Shown here piece by piece: positions 24,644 to 36,978 of a stretch of 64,000 bases of DNA. The number at the start of each line of letters is the position of its first letter. The stretch's first letter is position 1. Source of the stretch: Todiramphus chloris collaris (taxonomy: Eukaryota; Chordata; Aves; Coraciiformes; Alcedinidae); the NCBI GenBank assembly GCA_025345505.1, contig JANVCC010000073.1, positions 9,738,887-9,802,886 on the forward strand, read 5' to 3'. The notes below the pieces were generated by a model. The model saw only the letters and a program-made list of their open reading frames with translations, was not told the origin of the DNA and did not search any database. The translations under genes and the position numbers were made by a program.

Positions 24644-25419
24644 TGTTTAGGGTCAGGGTGGCCCCTTAGCCCTACAACAGATGCTCTCTGTTAACCCCCC
24701 TCCCACCCCAAAGGGGAAGAGAAAGGAAATAAGGGAGAGAATTAGAAATTAGAAAAGGAAACTAGAACAGCTTAAATGAAAATGAAATTAATAATTTAAA
24801 AAATGGAATATACACAAATATATACAAAACCAGTATTGAACCCAACCCCCTGATGGTAATTCCATCACCATCACCACTGATGCTGTGGAGCAGGCACCGG
24901 GGGAGTCCCAGACTGGGCCCCACAGCAGACGGGAGCTGTGTTCAGGAGCTGGATTCTGGTACCGAATTCAGAGCACACAGATCAGGATCAAAAGCAGAAC
25001 AGACAGAGGCCTCCTCGGGTGCTCTGAGGAAAGAATCAAAAGAGGACCCGAGCCAAGCAAAGCTGGCCAAGAGGGGAGAAGAGCCAAAGACCCTTTGGAT
25101 CCCTCAGCTCTATGCTGAATATGACATATATGGGCTGGAATCCCTCGTTGGTCAGTTTAGAGTCACCCGTCCTGGCCACTCCTCCCTACAGGTGCAGCCT
25201 TTCACTTTCTGCACCCCCCAATGTGGTACAGAAGATCCAGCAGTGGCCTTGGTCTGCATACCAATCCTTGGTAGCAACTCTAAACATGGTATGTTATCAA
25301 TGCTAGAAGCGGACACTGCCTGGGACACTAACTTCAGAAAGTGCAGTTAGTTAGAAGGTCTGAACTGAAAAGTAAATTCACTGAACAGAATTAGTTTTGT
25401 TCTCACTCAAACCAGGACA
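24644..25419 (-). mobile_element. Solo ERV LTR, 776 bp, with 5-bp target duplication
   Basis: The plus strand starts TGTTTAGGG and ends CCAGGACA, so the terminal trinucleotides are TGT...ACA. Read on the minus strand it begins TGTCCTGGTTTGAG, the start shared by a common avian ERV LTR group, and ends CCTAAACA. The interior has the GC-rich segment near 24885-25240, with CTGAGG, GACCCGAGCCAAGCAAAGC and GTCAGTTTAGAGTCACCCG, that I associate with avian LTRs. ATCAC flanks both ends. No gag, pol or env lies beside it, so it is a solo LTR left by recombination. The two plus-strand frames of 165 and 77 codons inside it are not genes. The orientation (minus) is inferred from the family start. Confidence 0.8.
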
Positions 25420-25424
25420 ATCAC
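25420..25424 (+). repeat. Right target-site duplication ATCAC
   Basis: Identical to 24639-24643 and directly after the LTR end ACA. Confidence 0.8.
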
Positions 25425-28400
25425 TTGCACTGATCCTGACTGTTAGGAAAGCTCCATGGGGCTTAACAGCTTAGGTATAGTTACATGGCTCCTATTCAGA
25501 GCTAGTTTGTGTTGGCCATTTCAGAGTGTGCCTATGAATCTGTCTTTGTGCACTTGCCTATATAAACTTGCCTTAAACAACTTTGAAAATGGGACTGCTG
25601 CATCTTTGAACATTTAGAAAAGAGATGATGCAGTATTAGCTTGCTGTAAAGCTGGTAAAAAATCTGAACCTAGTCCACAAAGTTAAACCATTGAGCACAC
25701 TGTCCCTGTCTTCTGCAGGTTTTAGAATGAAAAATCATTGCTAATATTTTGATTAACTGTTTTGTAGAGCAAAACCACTGCATTCCCATTAAGCTCATTA
25801 TGGTAGAAAAATGCATCTATCACAGGTAACATTTCCTTGCTTGTGCTACCAGCCTTCCCTTATCTGTCTCACAAGTACTGTGTGTGTGGTGTTTATGAGA
25901 CAATATCCAGGTAGGATGTTTAATCACTTAGCAGGGAAAAACCCCCACAATGCACTCTCTCAGCAGTACTTTCTGAATAGTGCTTTGACGATCTGATTTT
26001 CCATCCGTTGATATGACCAAATTATTACTTCAGCAAAACTGGTACACTGCAGTGCCAACAGACACATAGCTGAAGTGATAATAATAGTTTGTTTTGCACA
26101 TATATACGCACATCCTCCAAACTGCATTCCTAAGAATAGAGGTTAGAAAACCTATTTGAAAAGATGAGTGTGAAAGGGGTTTTTTGTACAATCAATATAC
26201 ACATACTGTTAGATACTTGGTATTGATTGCATCTGCTTCTAAAGGAGATAATGCATACTTAAGTGTATAAAATAAGTATATTAATTACTATCCATGTTTA
26301 CAAAAATAAATAAAATTTTTAATTAATAGGTGTGTTTTCCATTGTTTTTTCCATACCTTTTAATTTCTCAGAGTTAACAAAAAAGTTATTCCTGAGTTAG
26401 AAGAAATGAATTCAACCTTCTGGGTAAAACTTCCCTATAGAACTGGTGAAATTCAAGCTTTAAATTTGTATGCATTATGAAATACGGTTCACTGAAACAT
26501 GATAAAATGTTCAACAGAAGATAGGTAGAATACATGAATGCTTGAGGGGCTGGAGACTACCTCAATAATATGTGCTTGTAATTATGGCTTAGTTAAGTTG
26601 TAAAGGTAGAAAAAATTAAGTTTTTATAGATATATAGTAATGAAGGTCAATAATGAAGCATTCATTGCTTGTATAGGAGGTCAGAAATGTAATGACCACA
26701 TCTTTACCTGATGGATTGATTTATAAACATTTCTGAAGCGTATGTCCTATCATGGGATGTTTCCAAAAGAGTACTGAAACTGCAGAAAATCTCCTCATGG
26801 AGAAAAACTCTATGGGCAATCACCTTACAGCTTGCCTTAAAAGACTAAAATTTGTTTAAGGAGAAGTTTAGTAAGAAACCAGATTTGGTGCCTGAGTCCA
26901 ACAGAGCAAGGAGCTGTGTAGAATGACCTCTGCAGCTTCCCGTGGCTTCCTCTGCACCACACTGGCTACCAGTTATTGCCCCTGTTCTGTCTCTGTGTTT
27001 TTTGGGAACTCTTTTGTAAGGCAGATCAATGGATAGATCCCCATTAAGAGTAACCAATCAGAAAGATCAATTAACACACTGAAAGCAAGTCATTTCATAA
27101 AATAAATCAATTTCTACCACCAAAGGGACTATTAAAATCTGATGGCCAATATCACAGTTTGGGCTTGGAGAAAATAGACCTTAAGAACTACTAAACAACA
27201 CAGGGCGCTGTCTAGCTTTATATAGCAACTTATAAGAGCAGAAAATAGCTGTAATCCTAATGAATATGTTTTAACTAAAATCAGCTTCTTCTTGTGAAAT
27301 CTGAGTGACAGTTGAAGATCAAATTGCTGGTACATGTAACAACCTGAGAAGAAAATAGTCTTATTAAAATATTTTGCCACTGTTCATAAACCAATTCTTC
27401 CCAGAAGTCTATCCCTGTCAAGTAAATAACTTTTTGTTTCCTATTAAATAGAGTACAGGTTACTATGGTGATCTACAGAACACAGAAGAAACTCTGATTC
27501 TTCATAATTGCCACATACTAGAGGAAAAAAAAAAATCTTGCTGGTTCAAGCTGGATCTCTGAAAAGTGTTTTGAAAATATAAAATTATTTGAAGATGTTC
27601 AAATAACTCTGGGTGAAGTATCACTAAAATGGAAGTGTTGCAGCTGCATACCCCTTCAAATGAATGTGTTTCAGGTCTGAAACATTTTAAAACTCATGAT
27701 CACAAGCCTTAGGGATTTTGTTCTTTAATTCTACTCAATGAAACATATAGAACTGTGACAAATGCAAAGGCCTGTAGAGAAACACTGTGGGTCACATTGC
27801 CATCTGCATACATTTTATGGACATGCTTACCTTGCCTGTCATGTACTTTCAATGCTCAGTTGTTTTCAATCCCATTTACTCTCTATTTTATGTTCAAAGA
27901 GCTCAATCATTGACCCTGGGTGGCCACTGAGCAGAGACTGCTTTGATGACAGGGGTTTGGAGGTTTCACTCTTTTGATAAGGACACCCATGCTTCTACTT
28001 GCACTTATTTTCAGTCACTGTTGACTTTGCATTACCAAGGTTTAAGAACATAATGAAGTGGCTTTTACAGCTGCTTTCTCAGTAATCTATGCTTTAATAT
28101 ATGTAGTCAACACACTAATTTTTCAAATACAATTAATTTCACAGCACAAAATTAAATGCAATGTTATAATTCTTTCTAGTCATTCCCAGGGTTAGATTCT
28201 AGTAATCAAGCACAACTTTGATTGATCTAGCTTTATTTCAGTACAAGTCACACCTTCCTGTTGCTCTTCATAGTCTCATTTAGATTCAAGGAAGGCAGCA
28301 CTAGAGCTGAGGCAACTGAGTTGACCCAGGAAAAAGCCACTTGTTGCATGGCTTTAAATTGTTTGCCATTTGTTTTAAAATATTTCAGCTTCTTTTAGCC

Positions 28401-29035
28401 TTAGTACTATATCACATTTTAAAAATATCTAAATGAACTAAAGCAGAAAGATCAGAAAATACTTTGTATACTGTCCCTCATAACAACTCTGTCCAAAACC
28501 TCTATTCATGAAGACCTGAAGAGAAGCCCCGAGACGTGTCGTTTTTTTTTCCTACTGTATCCATTCAGTCTACTAAGTAATAGTATCTTTTCCTGCTACC
28601 TCTGATAGATTTTTGAAAGGGATAATAACCTACTTTTTAATTGTAAGGCTACACAGGGGAGATAGTAAAAATTATTAAAAAAGAATTTATGGTCCATTGT
28701 AAGATACTTCTACCTACTACCCACTCTGGAGGTTTGGAGCCCTACACAGTTATTATCTAGCTGGTCCCTTTCTATCAGTTTCATCTCTAGTCCAAAGCAA
28801 GCTCTCCCCAGACATTCACGATAGTGAATTTAAGTCACACAAAACTCATGCAGCATGAAAGTCCTCTACAGTCTTTACAGTTCAAAAGGACATGCCTGTG
28901 AGTTCATAAATATATGAAGCCTTTCCCTCAAAAGGATTAAAAGCAGGAGATTCAAAGTCTAGTAAAATCTGGAGCAGACAGAGTAAAATCCATCATTCAC
29001 TGATGTTACAGAGGATGTTTCCTTGCCATCTGAAT

Positions 29036-29082
29036 CTTGTATACAATAGTAGTATACAAGTATACAATACTAGTATACAAGT
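29036..29082. repeat. Clustered palindromic GTATAC repeats
   Basis: CTTGTATAC and GTATACAAG form a 9-bp inverted repeat around a 7-base spacer, and GTATAC units recur twice more within 47 bases. It may form a cruciform or may be a local slippage product. Confidence 0.6.
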
Positions 29083-32034
29083 TCTCTGCTGGGGTAGCTC
29101 CACTTTGATACCTGTGAGAGAACTGCAGACTCTCTCTGACATGGTGTCTCTTCCTTTATCTAACTTAGGGAGGAGAGGAGAGAGATACAGAGGGAAAGGT
29201 GTATCTTTTCATTTCATATTATTGGCAGACTTTCCTGAATTTCTTAAGGGCTTCAGGACAATGTAAGAATAACATTGGGATTTTTTTCTTAGAAGACATG
29301 CTGCAATTCAAACAAAAATTGATTCAACAAAACCCTCTTATTTATGCCTCAGATCAGATTTTATAATGTAGCTGTATAATCTATGTACCCAGTAATTCAG
29401 AAGGTAACAAGTATCCTTGTTACTCTGCACATGTTTATTACAAAGTAGCTCTTATTTTATAAGCTTTAATTAATTGGTGTCATTCTCTTAACCCATTACT
29501 TATCCCTGTCATGGGTGCATTTTGTCTTTAAAATAACATATTAAGTACCATCAGCATTTGCAATCTTCTGGACAGAACATTTGAAATTGAAATAGTTGTG
29601 GCAAATACACATAGACACTAAAATGGAACTTATTCAATGAAAATCTATATGGATGAACAATTACTGCAGTACTAACTTCTCTAACCCAAATGTTATGACC
29701 TGGCTGACATGACTGCATCAGAACTGAGCCATAACCTCTAAAAGCACCAGCCATTTCAATAGTGCCTTTATTAAAAAAAAAAAAAAAAAAAGAAAAGAAA
29801 TTCAGTGAACTCCCCTAAACTTAGTTGTCCGCTAACTGCTTTTAATAAAGTGCTATTGTGTGTGTCTGACTAAACCTGTGTATGACTAGTAACTTCTGTG
29901 GCAACAGTGTAATTGTTCTTGCTAACTGTAGTTTTTGAATTGAAGGAACACCTGGATAATGGGGACCTGAAGAATTACTGAGGCTGAATCTCCTCTTGTG
30001 GCTCACAAGTGTCAGCCTTTTATAAGATGAATGCGTGGCAGACTTGTGTAGATAGAAATGCCTGCGTAATGCTCTGGCCGTGCCTTCCTAAACTCTGTTC
30101 TGCATAAATATTTAAGCCTACATATTTTTACCTGGCATGACTGTGGAAAACAAATGTAGTAAGAGTCTCAACATGCCCACAAATTACTCAGTTTTCATCT
30201 CAGGAAGCCATCTAGTAATTTTTCCCATTTGTACCAAACTGTAGACAGAATATATACTTAGAATCCTGGATTCAATTCTAAATCCAGTTCTTTTGATACT
30301 AAGTTTTGTTCTCTGTGAATTTGATCAAGAGATTTGTTCTTCCAGCTCTGCCTTTCTAAACAAATGTGATATTTCTCAGCTGTACAAGCAGCAGAGACTA
30401 CACACATATATGACGGGAAGGCAATCAGGCACAATAGTTAAGTCAGATGCAAGAGACATTAACAAAAATTTGAATCAGTTTGACCACACTGTTTCAAGAA
30501 GCTGCTGTTACTAATTTTTGTTCTGAATTATGTTCTCCAGTATAAATTTTAGGGGAAGAAAATAAAAAAGAATACTCATAAAGAACATTTGATGAGGTAA
30601 GTTGGTGCCCTATTGAGAGATTTCAATAAGAGTGATTTCTTACCAGGAATAAGCTTCAAAGCAAGGTCTGTGCACACTGTTTCAGGTGGAGAAATTGATG
30701 CTTTTTGGAAAGAACAAAAATCTACCTGCTGCTGAGACTCAAGCTCAAGGTGGATTTGCTATGAATAGAGATAAAGGCAGCAAAAACGAAGTTTTCAAGT
30801 GGACCCCCCCCAGCTTTTGTAGCTTTCCAAGTCAAAGCAGACACCCACACAGGTCCAGGATGAAAATATTTTAACTATGACCTTCCATGCAGGAACTGCA
30901 GCTTGAAAGTCACACACATACACAGATGTCTGTGAGGATAAAATGCAGGTGCTGGTGCATCAGACCATGAGGTTTAGCTGTTCTACAAAGAATGCTGGAT
31001 GTGTTCAGCATCACACTTAAATCAGGTGAGGTTGAGAAGTACCTACCTCTTGCAGACTTTGGCTCCACAGGCCAGCAGTCTGAGAGAATGTTTACTTCTC
31101 CTGACACATTGTCAGCCTTTCTGTCCAGCCTCCTTCTTTTTCCTAGCTTGACGATCACAGGCTGCAATTCCATCAGTACTTCACTGGCTCGGGAAAGCCT
31201 GTAGCACCAAAACAAAAGGAATGGATTTTTGTTTCTCTGGTCGTTCAGTGTTGGTTCATTGTTGCACCTGGAATTTATGTTATTCTGAAAGTCAACTTTA
31301 CTCTCTGGCTGTGTGCTTGTGGGAGTTCAGGAATCAGTTAGTGACAGCTGTTTCACTAGTGTCAGTATGTTTTTAGTTTGAATGGTAGGAATGCCTCTTT
31401 TTTTTTTTTTTGCTATGTCTTGTTTTTAAGTCCCTGAAAACTTCTCTCACGCATAAATTTTATTCCTTGCTTTCAGCATGATCTCTTTCAATGAGCACTT
31501 GAACTTTTGCCAGCCTTATGAATCCAAAATCATGCCCTAAGTTATTTCTAGGCTCAGTGTGTCCTGGAGCAGAGGATGTCGCACCAATCAGCATTGGCAG
31601 TATCCTGAATCTTATATCCTAGCAAAGGAGCATTTCTTTCTTTTCTTTCACCATTCCTAAGGTTCTTGAGTCTCTATTAATCAGAAACTCAGTAGATGTT
31701 ATCAAAGTTCTACACTGCATATGCAGTGGTATACATAAGCCACCAGGAAACTTCCTAGAAATTGAGATACCCGAAGCAGAGATGATTCAGGAATGTCTGC
31801 CCAAGTCCACTCTTTTTACCTATTAGCACCCACAAATAAATGTTATAATAAGCTACCTTTCCTATTATATGACGTAGCTGTGACATGGCCACGTAGCACA
31901 CCTGCTAATCTGCAGCCAGTGTCCTAGAGTAAACCCAAGGAGTTAATTTCTCTTTTACACCTTCCCCACAGTGTATTTGTCACAGAGCATACCAAAGACA
32001 AATCCACAGTTGATAAGCTTTGGCTGTGGCTTTA

Positions 32035-32092
32035 CAGTTGGACTCGATGAACTTGAAGGTCATTTCCAACCTTAAGTATTCTATGATACTAA
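32035..32092 (+). mobile_element. CR1 3' tail fragment
   Basis: Short plus-strand CR1 end: AGTTGGACTCGATGAACTTG, GGTCATTTCCAACCTTA, then the terminal TATTCTATGATACT. Severely 5' truncated, with only the 3' UTR present. Confidence 0.8.
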
Positions 32093-32429
32093 GCTTACTC
32101 ATTAGCAACTCCTTAGCCCTGTAGCAGAATGCATGCACTTAGGACAATTTTCTTTGGAGTGTCCTGCCACCTAATTTTTGTGCCTTGCACATGCATGGAG
32201 TATTTAGCCAAGTAAAGCAGAAAAGTGTCCACTGTTTTTTGTTTTTTTTTTTTTTTTTAGAGCAAGTCTCCTGACATCAAAACACCTGCAGTAAACTGAT
32301 TTGCAATACCTAGGTGGTTTGAAACTATCCCTTTCAACTCACTACTAATGTTTGTAAAAAAAAATTTAAAAAAATCATCCACTTTTTCCTTCTAACACAC
32401 AAATAACTCTTGGTGTATTTCACATTGTC

Positions 32430-32960
32430 TTAACTCAAAATGAATGTTAATTGTCTAAAATGTAATTTAAATGCAATTAGAGAGAAATGCTATTAAAAAT
32501 CCTATTAAAAATGACGGAAGTTCCAATTTTATATTACCAAGTTTAGAATGCTTAAATTAAAAAAAAAAAAAAACCAAGTGCAAAAACTGTACCCAAATTA
32601 ATTACATTTTAACAGTGGAACTAATAATATTTCTATTTGGTCTATAACATTAATTCACTAAGGATGAATTTCACCATGAGTGAAACATTCTGTAATCATG
32701 ATTTTTATTAAACTCCAGTGAAAACCTTCTTCCTGTTTTGTAACAACTGATATTGTTGCAAGAGGAGGAAAAAAAGAAACAAGTTTCTCGAGTGATCTGT
32801 CTATATGGAGAGATGCGTTCAATTAATTGGAAGCTCATTTATTACTGAGCTCCTATAACACTGCTGATTGGATTATAGGGAACATGCCAATAAACACTGT
32901 TGTGCCTGAAGCAGGAAATAATTAGCTTTTAGTTTGCTTCAGTTTTGGCCAAAATAAAGA
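32430..32960. promoter_or_regulatory. Candidate conserved non-coding element
   Basis: Dense homeodomain-type sites (TTAATTGTC, ATTAATTACATT, TTCAATTAATTGGAAG), and a near-palindrome GAAGCTCATTTATTACTGAG. The texture is repeat-poor apart from one A-run near 32560, and there is no coding frame. It resembles developmental enhancers in gene deserts. Composition-based call only. Confidence 0.3.
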
Positions 32961-34430
32961 AAAGCAGTCCTGGTAGAAGGAGAAGGTGAATTACTACTTC
33001 AAAATGACATTATATGCTTAGTAAAAAGTGAATAAAAGGTGGTCTTTCAACGTGAGACCTCCTCAAAGTGTGCATGAAGAGACTTCTGTGATTGATTTAT
33101 TGCAACTTCTTGATGAGATGATCCGAACAGGATGTCTAGAGCTCAGCTGTGTATGCTTACAAGGCACTAAGCAGTTCCTGTAGGGTCCTGAATAGGTGGA
33201 CATCCTTTCTGGAGCCCGTGGGGGCAGGGAAGCATCCATTCCAACATCATCTCCTGCCCTTGCTGGCATGGACTGAGAGACATTTTTGCTGTTTTCCCAA
33301 ATTCTTTGGCAAATAGCTTGGAAGCTATCACTGAGCAGGGACGTACCCACAAAAGTGCCATTTCTGTTGCCTCCTGCCTGCTAGTAAAGACAAGCCTTGA
33401 ACTGTGAGTCTCAGGCTAGTTCCAGCCTCGCTCTGCTTCTCTCTTAGGCAAGACAGTAGAATAGTATCCAGGATTATTTTTAATGGAGACTGGGCAGAAG
33501 ATGATTAACCCACCATATGAGTATGTGATATTAAGGAAAGTAATATAAATGAAGATGTCCATTTTATAGTCCATTGTCTGTCATTTTTTGATCCAGGTCC
33601 TGTGAGATAGACAAAAGCCTACATAACAGTATAGACCTATATGAAAGTAGAGATTGTCAATAACTATCTTTAATCAGAAAAGTGGTTATTTTTGAAATTG
33701 TTACCTATTTCTCTTCTAGTTTCAACATATTTTCCTTTTAATAAGGAAGTAAAGAAGTTCGAAAAAAAGTCCTGTACATATCTCCTACGAGTAACTTTTC
33801 TTCAGTACCTGTCTTGGTTTTATTATGTGTTATATCATTTCAGGACAGCTGGGTTGCAGCAGAGCAATTTCACAGCCTCATGCTGGATCAGCCCAGTGTG
33901 TGTCACACACTTGACTGTAGCTCATCAGCAGGACATTCTGACAGAGTCCTGCGGGATTTAGGGTTTTCAGAGCCCTGTTGGAGAAGGGATGTTTATGCCC
34001 AGAGGAGAGGGAAGTTTGTAGATGAGAAAGTTTTGAATGCCTGGCTTTCGTTCACTACACCAATCTGCTTGTATTTAGTGCCCCTGGCTGGAAATGAAGG
34101 CACACTGTGCCTTCTTCCACCTGAGGCCAAATGAATGTGTTTTAACAATGCTGGAATTATTCTGAGTGGCCGGGAGGTCAGGAGGGAGGTCTTCATTTCA
34201 AGGAAAGGGAACTATGATTATACTCCTCATTGGATGACTACTTTGATTTCTTCACAGGACCTATAGGAGCTCCCCTGATGCCAGGATCCTTCAGAGGTCT
34301 TGGTCTCACTAATGTCACCTATATGACAAGACATCTTGGAAGCAACAATACTGGAGGAATCAAACAAGAAGCAGCAAGGTCTTTGCTCAACTCTTCTGCC
34401 AGGCCAAAAAGTCCTCTCACATGCTTTTTT

Positions 34431-34445
34431 TCTCTCTCTCTCTCC
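34431..34445 (+). repeat. Short CT microsatellite
   Basis: About seven TC units following a T run. Confidence 0.8.
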
Positions 34446-35135
34446 ATCTTTTCTCAAGTCTGCACTACAGACAAGCAGAGATGTGGACTCTGTCTCATTG
34501 CACATATAGGTACATAAGCACATTGCTTCCACAATGACAATATCCTCTGCCTCTGTTACTAATGATCTAGAGTGACTCTTATGTGGCTTTTTTTTTGGAG
34601 GAAATGTGCTAACAGTTTATTCTAGCACCTTTCATCACTAGTGGTGGTTATGCTTTCTGATTTTAACCCAAAGCTGTTGTAATAATTATTACAGGAACTG
34701 TCCCAGGCCACTGGTTGTACATCCATTGAAAGTTAGTCCCCAGACTGTGGAATTGAGAGGGTCCAGCCTTTTCAACTATTAAATGCATGCTGGTTTTCCA
34801 AACTGACCATTTCCTTCAACTGGCAGGACTTTCTTCAAGGACATTCAGTTTCTTCCCACAGTTATTGTTATTTGGTAACACCTAAACGTTTAGCAGCATT
34901 TCATCATGAAAACACTGAAAAAGCCAGCTGGGTCATATGTCCCACATTGAACCCACTCCTCTCTTTAGATTAGCAGACTGTGAGATAGTATGTGTTTTGT
35001 TTTGTATGTAATGAAAAACTAATAAAGATTCTGCACATTCTGGAATTAATTTGGTGCACTAATGAAGGTACATGGCTACTTGAGGCTTCCGTGGATCACA
35101 AGTAATTTTGAAGACAAATACATTTTTATTAATAC

Positions 35136-35154
35136 GGGGGCGGGGGGGGGGCGG
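35136..35154 (+). repeat. G-rich run, possible quadruplex
   Basis: GGGGGC then ten G's, then CGG, in otherwise AT-rich sequence. It has enough consecutive G's to form a G-quadruplex. It may also be hypervariable in length or a sequencing problem spot. Confidence 0.6.
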
Positions 35155-36624
35155 TATTTGTACATTATTTTGAAGCTGCATATTTCCCATACTTTTATAT
35201 GTTTTTTGTTTCTAAATTATATTTGAAGGAAACACTAGAAAGAGGTGTTTCTGTTCATGGCAGGGCATGGGTGGATTTGTTAGAAACAAGGTCTATTCAC
35301 ATTCGCAGTTTCTGAGGTGTTATACAGGTCTGAATCTGTTACACAAAAATCCCCTCTATTCTACTTTCCAACTTAACTTTTTATATGCAGCTGTGGTAAA
35401 AATTAGTTCCTTTTGATGAAAGAGGAACAGGAAGAATACATCACTGTTGCCCTCCCAACAATTTGTACCAGTTTATGGGACAGCTCTTTATACATTCTCC
35501 TCTGAGAAAAATACTGGAAGAAACTGTAACTTCTAGCAGTAATCTCAACTCATCTGCTTTCCTAGCTTTTTCTTAACAGTGGAGATCTGGTGGGATCACA
35601 GCTCCAGGTTCATCTCCTGTTTCAAGAGAAACCTCTTGTTTAAGCATAGTATTTTTGGGATATATGTTTTTTGAGATTTCAGCACACACCATTTGTTAAA
35701 GCATAACTTGGCACCTGCAAGAACACTTTTCATAAAACACTGAATGGACAAGCCAGAATCCCTGTTTGAAGGAGGAAACACTGACTTTGTGTTCAAGTGT
35801 TTAATCAAGAAGTATCTGATTTGGTAATAAGTCTGCTAACTAGTCTCTTTATTCCAAAAGCATTTCAAATAAATTTAACCACTCTGACACCAGAGTATCC
35901 CGGGTGCTCTTTATGGAATTGGTATTACATAAATAATTGGTTTGCCATACATTGGTAGTTAAGATTTTGTTTTTCATCAAGAAATCTCAATTCTTTTGCA
36001 GAGGCAAAAGTCCTCTTCCAGGACTGGACAAGTGCTGGGTGTATTCAAAGCAGTCTGGCTTTAGTTTTTCCTAAGAGGTCTCTTGGACTCCCATCTGATG
36101 TCAACAGAAATTGCACATCAGAACCAAGGGTTGGTTGTAAATACCTGCAGATTTTTTTACACCTGGAAGAGGCTGGAAAGTGGCTGGAAATGCCACATTC
36201 CTGTTTTTTTCCAGTTCTCACTTAATTTCCCCTGAAAACTCGGTGCAGATGTACTTAACCTAGTTTATAGCGCTCAGATTGTGAAATGCACGAGAATTCA
36301 TGAATTCTGGATACCAGAAAGTTGTGCATTAACTGTTTTTTAAGGTCTTTCCCCATGCTTTCCCACCCCAGAAATTTCCAGGCATCCTACCATGGCTGCA
36401 GGCCTGAAGCTCCTCTTTCTCAGGCTGACAAGCAGCTGACAGGGCTTAGACATGTCCACTGTTCCTCTGAGACAGCTGGTCTCTGCTTTGGTACTTCCAG
36501 CTTGGGGCAGTGCTCCATATGCTCTGCCCTTTTTTTGCCTCTGGACTTCAGGGAAGGAGGTATAGTGGTGACAACCATTTCTTCCAGAGTTCATCCATAC
36601 ATGGGAAATGCAGGGAGACAGATA

Positions 36625-36948
36625 GAATCATAGAATTGTCAGGGTTGGAAGGGACCTTAAAGATCATCTAGTTCCAACCCCCCTGCCATGGGCAGGGACA
36701 CCTCCCACAAGAGCAGGTTGCTCAGAGCCCTATCCAGCCTGGGCTTAAACACTTCCAAGGATGGGGCTTCCACCACCTCTCTGGGCAACCTGTTCCAGTT
36801 TCTCACCACCTTCATGGTGAAGAAATTCTTCCTAATGTCTAACCTGAATCAACCTATCTCTAGTTTTAATCCATTCCCTCTAGTCCTATCACTGCCCGAC
36901 AGCCTAAAAAGTCCCTCACCAGCTTTCTTGTAGGCCCCCTTAGGAGGC
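36625..36948 (-). mobile_element. CR1 copy C, 3' fragment
   Basis: Minus-strand CR1. The plus strand opens with the inverted tail AGAATCATAGAATTGTCAGG and GGTTGGAAGGGACCTTAAAG. The C-terminal ORF2 and 3' UTR remnant with CTGGGCAACCTGTTCCAG follows. It is 5' truncated near 36945. The left part of the transposon cluster starts here. Confidence 0.9.
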
Positions 36949-36978
36949 TCTATACCATAAGAGACTTACTACTGTAAG

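Larger units (their letters stand above)
25425..36624. other. Unique AT-rich DNA
   Basis: About 11 kb with no recognisable gene. It includes a palindromic TATAC cluster (29036-29082), an A19 run (29773-29791), a T-rich run (about 32231-32259), a CR1 tail (32035-32092), a possible conserved element (32430-32960), a CT microsatellite (34431-34445) and a G run (35136-35154). Frames up to about 106 codons occur near 30910-31215, 33060-33360, 33814-34134 and 34227-34532, often open on both strands. I cannot support any of them as genes. Confidence 0.5.

Noticed and set aside
24853-25350. 165-codon plus-strand frame
   Set aside because: It lies wholly inside the solo LTR, which has defined ends and a target duplication.
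29773-29791. A19 run as a retrocopy tail
   Set aside because: No direct repeat of the following sequence was found upstream.
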